Of a stretch of DNA of 64,000 nt, positions 33,743 to 42,891 are shown in pieces. Position 1 is the stretch's first letter. Every line of letters begins with the position of its first letter. Location of the stretch: positions 1 to 64,000 of the forward strand of contig NZ_JQDZ01000112.1 in the NCBI RefSeq assembly GCF_000764205.1, in the 5' to 3' direction. The DNA comes from Thalassotalea sp. ND16A. Its GTDB lineage: Bacteria; Pseudomonadota; Gammaproteobacteria; Enterobacterales; Alteromonadaceae. Under the pieces are notes generated by a model. That model ran no database searches and was not told the DNA's origin. It saw nothing but the letters and a program-made list of their open reading frames with translations. A program made the position numbers and the translations under genes.

Positions 33743-35170
33743 TTAACTAAACACATCGTAACCAAAATAAATTTTAGCTACGGTATTGAACAGAATTGCC
33801 GCCAGAATAAACGGTATGAAGGTGCCTAAAGAAAAGTCCACGTATTTGGCCAGAATGGAATTACCAAAGCTGGAGCTGCCTTCGCTAAGTTCAGCATTTA
33901 AGTTATGCTTTTTCCAGCGATAGCTAACGAATAAACAAATCAATAACCCGTTCAACGGCAAAATGGTGTCGTAGAACATGTCGTAAATGACATCGAATAA
34001 TGACTTGTCCTGGCCACCACCGTAAGTAGTGAATTTGGTTAAAAACTCCACCATGCCAAATGACAATGTTGCTAATACGGCAATTAAACCACCCGAGATA
34101 AACATGGTTCTCAGCGCTTTTTTACGAGTTAACTTTTTCTCATCAATCAGATATGAAATCGGCACTTCCATGATCGAAACTAAGGAGGTAATTGCGGCAA
34201 AAAATACCAACAAAAAGAAAATTGCGGCAATAGCACTGGCCAGGAAGTAACCCACGGTTGCTTGCAAGGCTAAGAAAATTTTCGGTAAAAACACAAAAAT
34301 CATCGACACTGAACTGTCACTCAAATCGTCCGGATTAACCTCCGGATTGAAAGAGAAAATGGCAGGCAATACCATTAAGCCGGCAATAAAGGCAACCGCA
34401 GTATCGGTAATGGCAACGAGTTTTGCTGAGCCTTCAATATCGGTTTCTTTTGAAATGTAGGAGCCGTAAGTGACTAAGATGCCCATACCCAATGATAATG
34501 AGAAAAATGCTTGTGACATTGCGCCAGAGATCACCGCCGGCGTAATTTTGTTTAAATCCGGTACCAGATAAAATTGCACGCCGGCCATCGCATTATCGAG
34601 CGTTAATACAAAAATAACCAAGAGAATCAGCATCACAAATAACGCCGGCATCATTATTTTGGCCGCTCGTTCAATGCCATCCTTTACCCCGAAACTGAGA
34701 ATAACGCCTACTACTGCACCCACGGCTATCATCGCGGTAAATAAGTAATATGGATTATTAATGATTTCACCAAAACCGGCGTTACTGGCCAAGTAATCGA
34801 GCTGACCACCTAAGGTCATGATCAGGTAAATAAAGATCCAGATGGTCAAGACCGTATAAAATACCGCTATCATGAACGGCGTAATAATGCCGAGTAAACC
34901 CGCTAGCCGCCATTTTGAATTCTCACCAGCTAACGCGCTATAGGCCCCTACCGGGTTTTTTGCGGTTTTACGGCCAACGGCCATTTCTGCCATCATTACC
35001 GGCAAACAGATGGCGATGATAAAAATGGCGTACATTAACAAAAAGGCGCCGCCACCGTTTTTGGCCGCATTTACCGGAAAGCCGACAATATTACCAATAC
35101 CCACGGCAGAGCCTGCCGCAGCCAATATAAATCCTAGTTTAGAGCTAAAAAGCTCGCGAGGTGCACTCAT
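33743..35170 (-). CDS. Sodium-dependent transporter (NSS/SNF family)
   Basis: A 475-aa neurotransmitter:sodium symporter homologue with the bacterial core of about 11-12 TM segments. The N-terminal LGFILAAAGSAVGIGNIVGF forms the unwound TM1 that holds Na+ and substrate. AFFSLSLGMGILVTYGSYIS is TM6 and IMEVPISYLIDE is TM8-9. Bacterial members (LeuT, TnaT, MhsT) carry amino acids; the substrate here is unknown. It is monocistronic, with a gap of more than 300 bp upstream. Confidence 0.93.
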   Translation of the reverse strand: MSAPRELFSSKLGFILAAAGSAVGIGNIVGFPVNAAKNGGGAFLLMYAIFIIAICLPVMMAEMAVGRKTAKNPVGAYSALAGENSKWRLAGLLGIITPFMIAVFYTVLTIWIFIYLIMTLGGQLDYLASNAGFGEIINNPYYLFTAMIAVGAVVGVILSFGVKDGIERAAKIMMPALFVMLILLVIFVLTLDNAMAGVQFYLVPDLNKITPAVISGAMSQAFFSLSLGMGILVTYGSYISKETDIEGSAKLVAITDTAVAFIAGLMVLPAIFSFNPEVNPDDLSDSSVSMIFVFLPKIFLALQATVGYFLASAIAAIFFLLVFFAAITSLVSIMEVPISYLIDEKKLTRKKALRTMFISGGLIAVLATLSFGMVEFLTKFTTYGGGQDKSLFDVIYDMFYDTILPLNGLLICLFVSYRWKKHNLNAELSEGSSSFGNSILAKYVDFSLGTFIPFILAAILFNTVAKIYFGYDVFS

Positions 35171-35487
35171 ATGGGATCCTGTTTTTAATTCAATTTATCT
35201 AATTTTATTATAGTTTTATCTGATTTTATTCTTGTTTTTTCAGCTGATGAAAGCGTGAAGCAATCTGATGCTAGCAAGGTTCGCCAGTGATGTCTTGTCG
35301 AAATGTAATTAATAACCGCGATCACTGTAAGTAATTTTATCCACTTTTACAAAATGTGGTTATAGATACGCTCTGTATGGTTTTGAATTTTTATGCTTTT
35401 AAGTATCATATTTACCCTGGAATTTACTTGATCTTTACATTGCGGCGCTGCTTACATTATTAAAACCTGGTTAAAGTGAGCAATCCG
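35171..35487. other. Gene-free stretch upstream of the NSS transporter
   Basis: An AT-rich region with no supported ORF. It should contain the transporter promoter on the minus strand, but I see no clear regulator site or repeat in it. Confidence 0.4.
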
Positions 35488-35711
35488 ATGTTTTACCTTA
35501 CTCAGGAAATCTTGCATCTCTATTTTAATCAACAAACGGCACTAAGCGATAACCAGCAGCTGCTAATCAGTCAGCAACGAGTTAAACAGCTAAAACAAGC
35601 GTATTTTGGTCAGGAAGTTCAGCGTTACTCGTTTCTTATATGCTGATGGCGATCGCGTTTCGCTCTTACATGCAACCGTTTTTGATTCTATCGGCCATCC
35701 CTTTTGCTGTC
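35488..35711 (+). pseudogene. Relic of an RND efflux permease with internal deletion
   Basis: A plus-strand ORF from 35488 reads to a stop at 35646 and ends in QQRVKQLKQAYFGQEVQRYS. That resembles the RQVRQAFYGEEAQRIQ segment of the intact RND permease at 2 kb. A shifted frame from 35640 then reads MLMAIAFRSYMQPFLILSAI plus PFA, the conserved TM segment of RND permeases that normally lies some 180 residues further on. The two pieces are therefore joined by an internal deletion. The relic ends near 35711 at the junction with the lipoprotein gene. The TM match is convincing, the upstream match moderate. Confidence 0.65.
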
Positions 35712-36140
35712 TTCCTCACCTGTTGCGGCTGTTTTCTGAGTACCTTCATCATTTAACTTTTCAGGGTGCCATTTGTAAATTTTCATAATGGTACAACTGT
35801 CATGACGAGACATATCGGCATCGGTGATCACTTTGTCACCACGTGATAAACAGCTAGAACTGCCACGACTTATCGTGGCAATTCGCATCATCGCCCATTG
35901 CGGGTCGCAAGTACCAATTAGGTCTAATTTATAGGCCTGACGGCGGCGGTCAAAAACAATGAGCGCTTTATTATCATCCTCAAGTGGGCGCCAACCATCC
36001 ATATTGCGGTTAAAGCAGATTTGATTAACCGCTTCACCTTGTCTAATATCTGGCGTCTTTTCTTCTTTCGCTTGCTCTGTGGCAGCACAAGCGGATAACA
36101 GTGCAACGGCAAAAAAAATAACACGTTTTGTTTTAAACAT
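35688..36140 (-). CDS. Hypothetical lipoprotein (DUF6491-like), C-terminus altered
   Basis: A 150-aa lipoprotein: MFKTKRVIFFAVALLSACAA gives a signal peptide with lipobox LLSAC. A compact domain with four Cys follows (QICFNRNMDGWRPLEDDNKA, DLIGTC, SSSCLS, SCTIMKIYKW). It resembles the DUF6491 group; the function is unknown. The ATG at 36140 has AGGTGA six bases ahead. The last residues (about DSKRDGR) are encoded antisense to the RND relic, so the original stop codon seems to have been lost when that deletion formed. Confidence 0.7.
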   Translation of the reverse strand: MFKTKRVIFFAVALLSACAATEQAKEEKTPDIRQGEAVNQICFNRNMDGWRPLEDDNKALIVFDRRRQAYKLDLIGTCDPQWAMMRIATISRGSSSCLSRGDKVITDADMSRHDSCTIMKIYKWHPEKLNDEGTQKTAATGEEDSKRDGR

Positions 36141-36288
36141 ATTCACCTACTCTCAATTGTCCATAAAAATTACTCATCGATGATATTCTTTAAGTATAGG
36201 GACGGGAAGGCTTTATGTGTAAAGTTATGTAAAAGCACTAGAGCTCTGTAAATAATTGTTAGGGTATACAACAGTAAAGGTAAGCTTT

Positions 36289-36823
36289 ATGAGTAATGTA
36301 TCAAATAAAACCAGCGCCGTGATTGCTGCTAACCGTTTTGGTTTAGGCGCTAAACCTGACGATCTTTACCAGGCCGAAAAAGATCCGCAAAAATGGTTAA
36401 CTGCGCAATTAACGCCAGTAAGGTTTACTCAGGAGTTACCTACCTCAGACCAATTATTTCAGCAGCTTAGTGACTATCAAACGATTAAAAAGCAAAATAA
36501 AAAAACAACGTCAGTGCAGAGAAAGGCAAAAAGGACAATAAAAAACGCAGGCATTTTATTCAAACAACCTACCGACAACTGGCAACCGATGCCTTTGCAC
36601 AAAGTATCAATAGCGATAACAGTTTAGCCTGGCGTTTGCTCGACTTTTTCTCAAATCATTTTAACGTTTCGGCTAACGGCCAGGTAATGACAGTGATCGC
36701 CGCCACGCTTGAGCGAGAAGCCATTGCCGGGAATTTATTTAACCGTTTTGAAGATATGTTACTGGCGGTAAGTAAACATCCGGCGATGTTAATTTATTTA
36801 AACAATGAACGTTCATTTAGAAC
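36289..36823 (+). pseudogene. DUF1800 gene, frameshifted and truncated
   Basis: The start is typical of DUF1800 proteins (SAVIAANRFGLGAKPDDLYQ), with AGGTAAGC before the ATG. After about 70 codons the frame breaks in a run of seven A (36499-36505). The proper continuation is in another frame: KKRRHFIQTTYRQLATDAFA and SLAWRLLDFFSNHFNVSANG, then FEDMLLAVSKHPAMLIYLNN. The gene is then cut at about 36823, where it joins a DUF1501 fragment. The intact protein would be several hundred residues long. Confidence 0.8.
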
Positions 36824-37234
36824 GGCTGGGATACCCATAATAACCAAGAGTTGCGCCTAACCAGACAACTCAGTGATTTAGATAAAGGACTTGCCGCATT
36901 AAAAGATGAATTAGGGGATTACTGGCAAAATACGGTAGTGATGGTTGCCACTGAATTTGGCCGAACGGCAAGAGAAAATGGTACCGTTGGCACCGATCAC
37001 GGTACTGGCAGTGCGATGTTTATCGCCGGTGGTGCCATTAAAGGTGGCCAAGTATTAGGGCAGTGGCCTGGGTTAAAAAATGAACAATTATTTAACGGCC
37101 GGGATTTAATGCCTACCAGCAATACGTTTTCATGGATGGGGGCGGTGTTGCAGCAACATTGGCAACTATCTGATAGTCAAATTGCCAAGATATTTCCACA
37201 GCATAAAGCTTACCAGCAAACATTACTGGGCTAA
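36824..37234 (+). pseudogene. DUF1501 gene, 3' fragment fused to the DUF1800 relic
   Basis: From 36824 a 136-codon open frame begins GWDTHNNQELRLTRQLSDLD, the GWDTH signature found in the middle of DUF1501 (COG4102) proteins. It runs to the normal-looking C-terminus through VVMVATEFGRTARENGTVGT, DHGTGSAMFIAGG and RDLMPTSNTFSWMGAVLQQH. DUF1800 and DUF1501 genes commonly form a two-gene unit. Here one deletion has removed the end of the first and the start of the second. No start codon or signal peptide remains in front of the fragment. Confidence 0.82.
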
Positions 37235-37428
37235 TGTTCCAGCTCAATCTCCAGGACTGCCATAAGAGTAACTCACTAATTTAATTTGAATTCGGATAAT
37301 GAGTGCTTGATATTAATTTAAATTGGTTTTTACTCTTATGGTTTACATCATTATTTAATTCTTTACACTGTTGTAGACTATTTATAACAAACAACTAAAA
37401 CAGACAACTTAAACAAGCAAGGCCAAGC

Positions 37429-39594
37429 ATGCATTTATTTTCAAAAATTATTGTTCCCATCGCGATATTAACGAGTACCTTCATTTCATCGATTGTATTC
37501 GCTCAAACTGAGCAACAATGCGTTGCTTGTCATCAAGAACAGGTGAGTGGCTGGCAGCAATCGGATCATGCCAAGTCGATGGCAATAGCAGATAAGAATA
37601 GTGTATTAGCGCCGTTTACTGAAGAAGTTGCTGAGCACTATGGGCAAAAAGCCAAGTTTTATCGCCAAAGTAAACAGTTCAAAGTGGATATTTCTTATGG
37701 CAAGAGCATTGATACCTATACGGTTGACTATACCTTTGGTCATTATCCGTTGCAGCAGTATTTAGTGGAAACCAAACAAGGTGGATATCAAGTACTACCA
37801 TTCGCCTGGGATTCAAGAGTGAAGGATGAAGGCGGGCAACGTTGGTATCATAATTATCAAGATGAAGAAATAAAGCCCGCCGATAGGTTGCATTGGCGCC
37901 AGCCGCTGCAAAACTGGAATGGCATGTGTGCCGATTGTCATTCGGATGGCTTAAAACGTAACTACGATCTCGATAAAAACCAATTCTCTTCCACCTTCAC
38001 CAACATCAATGTGGGCTGTTTATCTTGTCATGGCGCCATGTCAGAGTCACACTTATCCCAACAGCAAAACAAGCAATCGCCTACAGTAGCTACAAAGCAA
38101 GGGGCATGGCATCGAAAAGCCGGTCAAAACACGGCAAAGTGGCAGGGCGAAAAGCGTGATAACAGCTTTATGGAGCAATGTTTTGCCTGCCATGCTCTGC
38201 GTGCACCATTAACCGATGGTATCGACCCGAAGAAAGCATTTTTAGACCAGTTTTCGCCACAGTTTATTCAATCCCCTAATTATCATGTCGATGGTCAAAT
38301 CAAAGAAGAAGTGTACGTTTACGGTTCATTCTTACAAAGTAAGATGTATGCCAACGGCGTAAACTGTATTGATTGCCATGATCAGCACACAATGAAAATC
38401 AAAATTGCTGGCAACGGTTTATGTTTGCAATGTCATGCCAGTGAAGTGTTTGATAAACCAGAACATCATAATCATCAAGCCAATAGTGACGGTGCACAAT
38501 GCGTGAATTGTCATATGACCGAAAATCGTTATATGGGGGTTGATGACCGTCGTGATCACAGCTTTAAAATTCCGCGTCCCGATTTATCGAAAAAATTTGC
38601 CAGTCCAAATGCCTGTACCAGTTGTCATCAGCAAAAAGATAATGACTGGGCCGTTGCGATGTTGAAAAATTGGCAGGTAAAACCCAGAGCTGACAGCGTC
38701 AGCAGACAACATTTTTGGACAATAAAAAATGGCCTGCCGATCACGATTGAACAACACCTGGCCATAATTGCCGATGAAAACCTAGATATCATGTCAAGAG
38801 CGACTGCCTTGCAAATGTTAGGACAAAGCACTGAGCAACTGAGCGCGCCGTTATTAAAACCTTACGTAACGCATAAAGAAGAATTGCTGCGGTTAGCCAG
38901 TGCCAATGTCGGAGTATTAGTTCACCCCGGGTTTCGCGCCGAGTTATTGGCACCTTTGCTCGATGACAGCTTGAAAGCCATTCGAGTCGCCGCAGCCAGA
39001 GCATTAGCCGATGTCTACATTCCTGAGGCCGTGGTTGCAAGCTTTGACCAGGCATTTAAAGAATTAACCCTGGCAAACCAGCTAAGCAGTTGGCGTGGTG
39101 AAGGACGGTTAAATCTGGCATCGATGGCAATGGCGAAAAACGATCTCAAAAGCACAGAGCAAGCCTATAAACAAGCGATCGAAGTTGAGCCGTATTTTGA
39201 TGCCGTCTATTCCAATTTGGCCGAGCTCTATCGTAGCCAGGGCAAAGATAATCAAGTGGCCTCGGTATTAAACAAAGGCATTAATCAGGTACCTACTTCG
39301 GCATTACTGCATTATGCCTATGGCTTGCATTTTGTCCGTCAGAAAAAATTACCAAAAGCGATTGAATTGTTCAAAAAAGCGATGGTTTTAGCACCACAAG
39401 ACCCGCAATACCCTTATATTTATACCTTGGCACTCGACGGTAATGGCGAAACTGATAAAGCAATTTTGTTATTAACGGACTACGTAAAACGCTATCCGCA
39501 AAATCAGCAATTAGTGGAATTAGGCTTGTCGTTTTCGCAAAAACGTCAAAATAGGCAAGCTTTTGAGTATTTTATGTCGTTAAGGCAGGATTAA
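37429..39594 (+). CDS. Eight-heme c-type cytochrome with HEAT-like and TPR domains
   Basis: A 721-aa periplasmic multiheme protein. After a signal peptide (MHLFSKIIVPIAILTSTFIS...FA) there are eight CxxCH heme sites: CVACH, CADCH, CLSCH, CFACH, CIDCH, CLQCH, CVNCH and CTSCH, all in the first 400 residues, in the cytochrome c554/NrfA-like style. Residues about 440-550 look like HEAT repeats (LLRLASANVGVLVHPGF). The C-terminal third is TPR (EVEPYFDAVYSNLAELYRSQ). Such cytochrome-TPR fusions occur in marine bacteria near DUF1800/DUF1501-type genes; redox partner and substrate are unknown. It needs the Ccm system for heme attachment. Confidence 0.9.
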   Translation: MHLFSKIIVPIAILTSTFISSIVFAQTEQQCVACHQEQVSGWQQSDHAKSMAIADKNSVLAPFTEEVAEHYGQKAKFYRQSKQFKVDISYGKSIDTYTVDYTFGHYPLQQYLVETKQGGYQVLPFAWDSRVKDEGGQRWYHNYQDEEIKPADRLHWRQPLQNWNGMCADCHSDGLKRNYDLDKNQFSSTFTNINVGCLSCHGAMSESHLSQQQNKQSPTVATKQGAWHRKAGQNTAKWQGEKRDNSFMEQCFACHALRAPLTDGIDPKKAFLDQFSPQFIQSPNYHVDGQIKEEVYVYGSFLQSKMYANGVNCIDCHDQHTMKIKIAGNGLCLQCHASEVFDKPEHHNHQANSDGAQCVNCHMTENRYMGVDDRRDHSFKIPRPDLSKKFASPNACTSCHQQKDNDWAVAMLKNWQVKPRADSVSRQHFWTIKNGLPITIEQHLAIIADENLDIMSRATALQMLGQSTEQLSAPLLKPYVTHKEELLRLASANVGVLVHPGFRAELLAPLLDDSLKAIRVAAARALADVYIPEAVVASFDQAFKELTLANQLSSWRGEGRLNLASMAMAKNDLKSTEQAYKQAIEVEPYFDAVYSNLAELYRSQGKDNQVASVLNKGINQVPTSALLHYAYGLHFVRQKKLPKAIELFKKAMVLAPQDPQYPYIYTLALDGNGETDKAILLLTDYVKRYPQNQQLVELGLSFSQKRQNRQAFEYFMSLRQD

Positions 39595-39610
39595 AGGTAG
39601 TAAGGAAGCA

Positions 39611-39634
39611 AGTTAGAAAGTTAGAAAGTTAGAA
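39611..39634. repeat. Short tandem repeat AGTTAGAA x3
   Basis: Three exact 8-bp copies lie just after the cytochrome stop codon, in the 76-bp gap to the convergent lytic transglycosylase gene. Confidence 0.85.
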
Positions 39635-39670
39635 AGGCAAAAGTAGCAAGGTGGTATAAAGGGTAAGTGG

Positions 39671-40303
39671 TTAGCTTTGTTGGCGATAGCGTGAATGCAA
39701 AATTCTTACCCGCTCAACGTAGACCACAGTTTCAGAGTATGGCGGGATGCCGCCAAATTTTTTCACCGCCCCTTCGCCGGCATTGTAAGCGGCAGCGACT
39801 AATTTAATGTTGCCGCGATATTTCTTCATCAGTTTGGCTAAGTGCTTCACCCCGCCATTAATATTATCTTTGGCGTTAAGTGAATCTTTCACTCCCAGTT
39901 CGATTGCCGTCGCCGGCATTAATTGCATTAAGCCTTGCGCCCCCACTTTCGAAATAGCCTGTTCTTTAAAGTGCGATTCGGCATGAATAATTGCCCGGAT
40001 CAAGGCCGGATCCACATTGTGTAAAAATGCAGTTTGTTCAATAGTGTCTTTATAGGCAGCAGTGTTTAGCGGGGTGTTATGCCAGTTAACCATGGAGCTA
40101 AGATTACAAGCATAACAGCCAAATTCGACTAATTTATAGCGCACCCCTTGCGGCTCAATGTCGGTAAATGATGGAATTCCCGTTTTAGAATTGTACTGAT
40201 ACACCAATGGCTCTTCCGCCATGGTGACAGGCATAGTCAAACCGGCATTTAGTGACAATATGCCGGCAAAGATACTGAATTTTGGTTTACGATAAATGAG
40301 CAA
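39671..40303 (-). CDS. Lytic transglycosylase (SLT family)
   Basis: A 210-aa exported murein-cleaving enzyme. It has an N-terminal signal (to about residue 29), a DUF4124-like linker (YQYNSKTGIPSFTDIEP) and an SLT domain. The catalytic Glu is in IRAIIHAESHFKEQAISKVG, followed by AQGLMQLMPATAIELGV and AAAYNAGEGAVKKFGGIPPY. The two Cys (GCYACN) are unusual. The start appears to be TTG at 40303; no better ATG precedes the signal. Confidence 0.9.
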   Translation of the reverse strand: MLIYRKPKFSIFAGILSLNAGLTMPVTMAEEPLVYQYNSKTGIPSFTDIEPQGVRYKLVEFGCYACNLSSMVNWHNTPLNTAAYKDTIEQTAFLHNVDPALIRAIIHAESHFKEQAISKVGAQGLMQLMPATAIELGVKDSLNAKDNINGGVKHLAKLMKKYRGNIKLVAAAYNAGEGAVKKFGGIPPYSETVVYVERVRILHSRYRQQS

Positions 40304-40380
40304 TTGCTTTTCTTATTAACTTATATATCTTCTTTGAAGTATTAATGATTATAGTAAAACTATCTGATTTTGCTGGAAAA

Positions 40381-40542
40381 TTAACTTTGTTCAGCGGAAG
40401 AGTTAGCCAGTTTGCGGTTAAAATCCTGGCTTACTATGGCTAATGCTTTAAGCACCGTTTCGGTGTCTAACTCACTTTCTTCGAGCAGTTGAATCAGATC
40501 AACGGCTAACTTTACGTGCTGCGGTGCATTCTCAAGAGACAT
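40381..40542 (-). CDS. ybaM: YbaM family protein (DUF2496)
   Basis: A 53-aa protein that starts [20 protein letters not shown], the conserved opening of the YbaM/DUF2496 family, and continues [20 protein letters not shown]. It is acidic, helical and cytoplasmic, with no known function. It ends at a TAA at 40381-40383. It lies upstream of the lytic transglycosylase gene on the same strand, about 78 bases apart. Confidence 0.88.
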   Translation of the reverse strand: MSLENAPQHVKLAVDLIQLLEESELDTETVLKALAIVSQDFNRKLANSSAEQS

Positions 40543-40667
40543 GATGAACTAATTCTTGGTAAAATAAATACTTATATCGTACATATTATTACACTAATTA
40601 AAAGCACATTTTTGCCAATATGGCATACAATTATAACTATCTCTAAAAAATTCCTTAAGTATCTAGT

Positions 40668-41384
40668 ATGTTCAAAAACATAATGTTAACAGCTTCTTTG
40701 ATTGTTTTGACTGGTTGTGTTGCCACTTCTGAGAAGGTTGAGCAAAACAGTGAAAAATTAGCACAAGTTAACAGCAATATCGTCAATCTCGAAAAATCAA
40801 TTACCGAGCAAATTTCCTTACATTGCCAACAAGATAACCAAGAGTTGGCCAAGCAACTGGCCGTTGAAATTACTCAGCAGCAAGCTAGCGTCAACGTTGA
40901 CGCTACGGAACCAGAAGTTGTTTACGTTGAGCGCTGTTCAATTAAAGATAAAAAAACCAATATTTACACGAATAAGTTATTGCTTGGCAGCGTCGAAACG
41001 GTATTTTTGAATAAAGAAAAGTTAAGTTTTGATGCTCGTATTGATACTGGCGCAGTGACCTCCTCCATCGGCGTTTATAACGAGACTCGATTTGAGCGTG
41101 ATGGTAAAGACTGGCTCCGATTTAATTTAACTAACAGTGCAGACGCTAAAACTTACGAGTATCCGGTCTATCGTATTATTCGCATTATTCAACAAACCAG
41201 TACCGAAACCAATCGTCGCCCGGTGGTTAAGTTAAAATTTGCGCTCGGCGGTAAGTCTTATACTTCTGAGTTTAGTCTGGCAAACAGAGATCACCTGCAA
41301 TATCAAGTTCTGATCGGCAGAGAATTTTTAAGAGATATCGCGGTGGTTGATGTAAGCAGTGAACATTTATTAAGTAGGAAATAA
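40668..41384 (+). CDS. Retropepsin-like (RimB-type) ATP-dependent zinc protease family lipoprotein
   Basis: A 238-aa lipoprotein. The signal ends in LTGC, a coiled-coil stretch follows (about 25-85), then the Zn_protease/RimB domain (COG4067). It has DARIDTGAVTSSIGV with the aspartyl-protease-like DTGA motif and QVLIGREFLRDIAVVDV near the end. The family was named zinc protease but has a retropepsin fold. It heads a three-gene unit with a 7TM transglutaminase-like protein (2-bp gap) and an ATP-grasp ligase; such sets are described as peptide-modification systems. It would act in the periplasm. Confidence 0.88.
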   Translation: MFKNIMLTASLIVLTGCVATSEKVEQNSEKLAQVNSNIVNLEKSITEQISLHCQQDNQELAKQLAVEITQQQASVNVDATEPEVVYVERCSIKDKKTNIYTNKLLLGSVETVFLNKEKLSFDARIDTGAVTSSIGVYNETRFERDGKDWLRFNLTNSADAKTYEYPVYRIIRIIQQTSTETNRRPVVKLKFALGGKSYTSEFSLANRDHLQYQVLIGREFLRDIAVVDVSSEHLLSRK

Positions 41385-41386
41385 TT

Positions 41387-42883
41387 TTGAACTCTCGTGT
41401 GCCTTTTTTCATTTTAGTTACCGCATTAGTCTTTGCCGGGTTAAGCAGCATCTATTACCGACACGCTGAAATGGGCGTACCACTTACCGCTGGTGAACAA
41501 ATTGATATATGGCAAATTGAAGCAGAAATTGAGTTTATTGGTAAAGATGCCCCGGTAAATGCCAAGTTTACTTTGCCAAAGGATCCCAACTTTGACCTGG
41601 TCGATGAGTTTACTGCCTCACCAGCCTACGGTGTACATGTAATAAGGGATGAACAAAATTCAGAAGTGGTGTGGAGTAAACGTCAGGTAAAAGGTAAACA
41701 AACGTTATACTATCAGGCCAGCTATAAACTGGCACTAAATCCAGTCGATGAGCCGATAGCAAAAGAGTTGCCAGAAGCTGAAATGCTAAGTAAACCTCAT
41801 CAACGCTCGGCCCAGGAGTTGTTAAATGAAGCTTATGATAAATCAGGCAATCGAAAATTCTTGATTTTACAAGTACTCAATTTACTAAATTCTGACAATC
41901 AGAATGTTGCGCTGCTGTTATCGAAATATTCAAAAACTGAAATTTTTGTGCAGTTAATGACCATGGCGAAAGTGCCGGCCATGATGGTACGTGGTCTGGT
42001 ATTAGAAGACAGCCGTCGTAATCAACAGCTGATCCCGTTATTAAAAGTTTATGTGAATAACCAATGGCAAATGTTTGACGTGGAAGCGGGTAAATTCAGC
42101 AAAGAGTTACCGATATTGGTTTGGCAGCAAGATACCCCTTCTTTACTTGATGTAACCGGGGGTAAAAACTCGAAGGTTTCATTTTCTATCAGCCATAGCA
42201 CTCAGAGTGCCTTGCGCGAGGCAAACAGCTCAGCGACCAAAGGCGACGTCTTCGATTTTGGGCTTTATCATTTACCCATTGAAGAACAAAACTTATTTAA
42301 AGGTATTTTGTTATTGCCCATTGGCGCCTTAGTTGTCGTATTATTGCGAGTGATTATTGGCCTTAAATGCAGCGGTACGTTTATGCCGATATTAATTGCC
42401 ACGTCCTTTATTCAAACCGAATTAGTCACCGGTGTCGTCGGTTTTTTAGTGATAGTGTCGGCCGGTTTAATTATTCGCTCATATCTGTCACATCTTAATC
42501 TATTGCTAGTATCGCGAATATCGGCGGTGGTGATTTTAGTGATCGGCATCATTGTTTTATTTACTGTTATCGCCTTTAGAATGGGGTTAACCGAAGTATT
42601 ATCCATCACCTTTTTCCCGATGATCATCATGGCCTGGACCATTGAGCGGATGTCAATATTGTGGGAAGAAGAAGGCGGCAAAGAGGTGCTGATCCAAGGA
42701 AGTGGTAGCTTGATTGTGGCGGTAATCGCGTATTTGATGATGGACAATCCGTTAATTCGCCATTGGGCATTTAACTTTTTAGGTGTGCATTTATTAATCA
42801 TGGCGGCGGTATTATTAATGGGCCAATACACCGGTTATCGTCTGTTAGAATTACGTCGTTTCAAACCTATGGCCGAAGATTAG
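41387..42883 (+). CDS. Inactive transglutaminase-like protein fused to seven TM helices
   Basis: A 498-aa membrane protein. After an N-terminal TM (about 7-24) there is a periplasmic beta domain and a transglutaminase-like fold (about 140-260) that lacks an obvious Cys-His-Asp triad. Seven C-terminal TM helices start near residue 305 (LFKGILLLPIGALVVVLLRV). It fits the 7TM_transglut_like/Transglut_i_TM pair of families. The start is TTG at 41387 with AGGA ahead. It lies between the protease-like and ligase genes in one operon, and probably carries or presents a peptide between periplasm and cytoplasm. Confidence 0.87.
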   Translation: MNSRVPFFILVTALVFAGLSSIYYRHAEMGVPLTAGEQIDIWQIEAEIEFIGKDAPVNAKFTLPKDPNFDLVDEFTASPAYGVHVIRDEQNSEVVWSKRQVKGKQTLYYQASYKLALNPVDEPIAKELPEAEMLSKPHQRSAQELLNEAYDKSGNRKFLILQVLNLLNSDNQNVALLLSKYSKTEIFVQLMTMAKVPAMMVRGLVLEDSRRNQQLIPLLKVYVNNQWQMFDVEAGKFSKELPILVWQQDTPSLLDVTGGKNSKVSFSISHSTQSALREANSSATKGDVFDFGLYHLPIEEQNLFKGILLLPIGALVVVLLRVIIGLKCSGTFMPILIATSFIQTELVTGVVGFLVIVSAGLIIRSYLSHLNLLLVSRISAVVILVIGIIVLFTVIAFRMGLTEVLSITFFPMIIMAWTIERMSILWEEEGGKEVLIQGSGSLIVAVIAYLMMDNPLIRHWAFNFLGVHLLIMAAVLLMGQYTGYRLLELRRFKPMAED

Positions 42884-42891
42884 GGGGTAAC

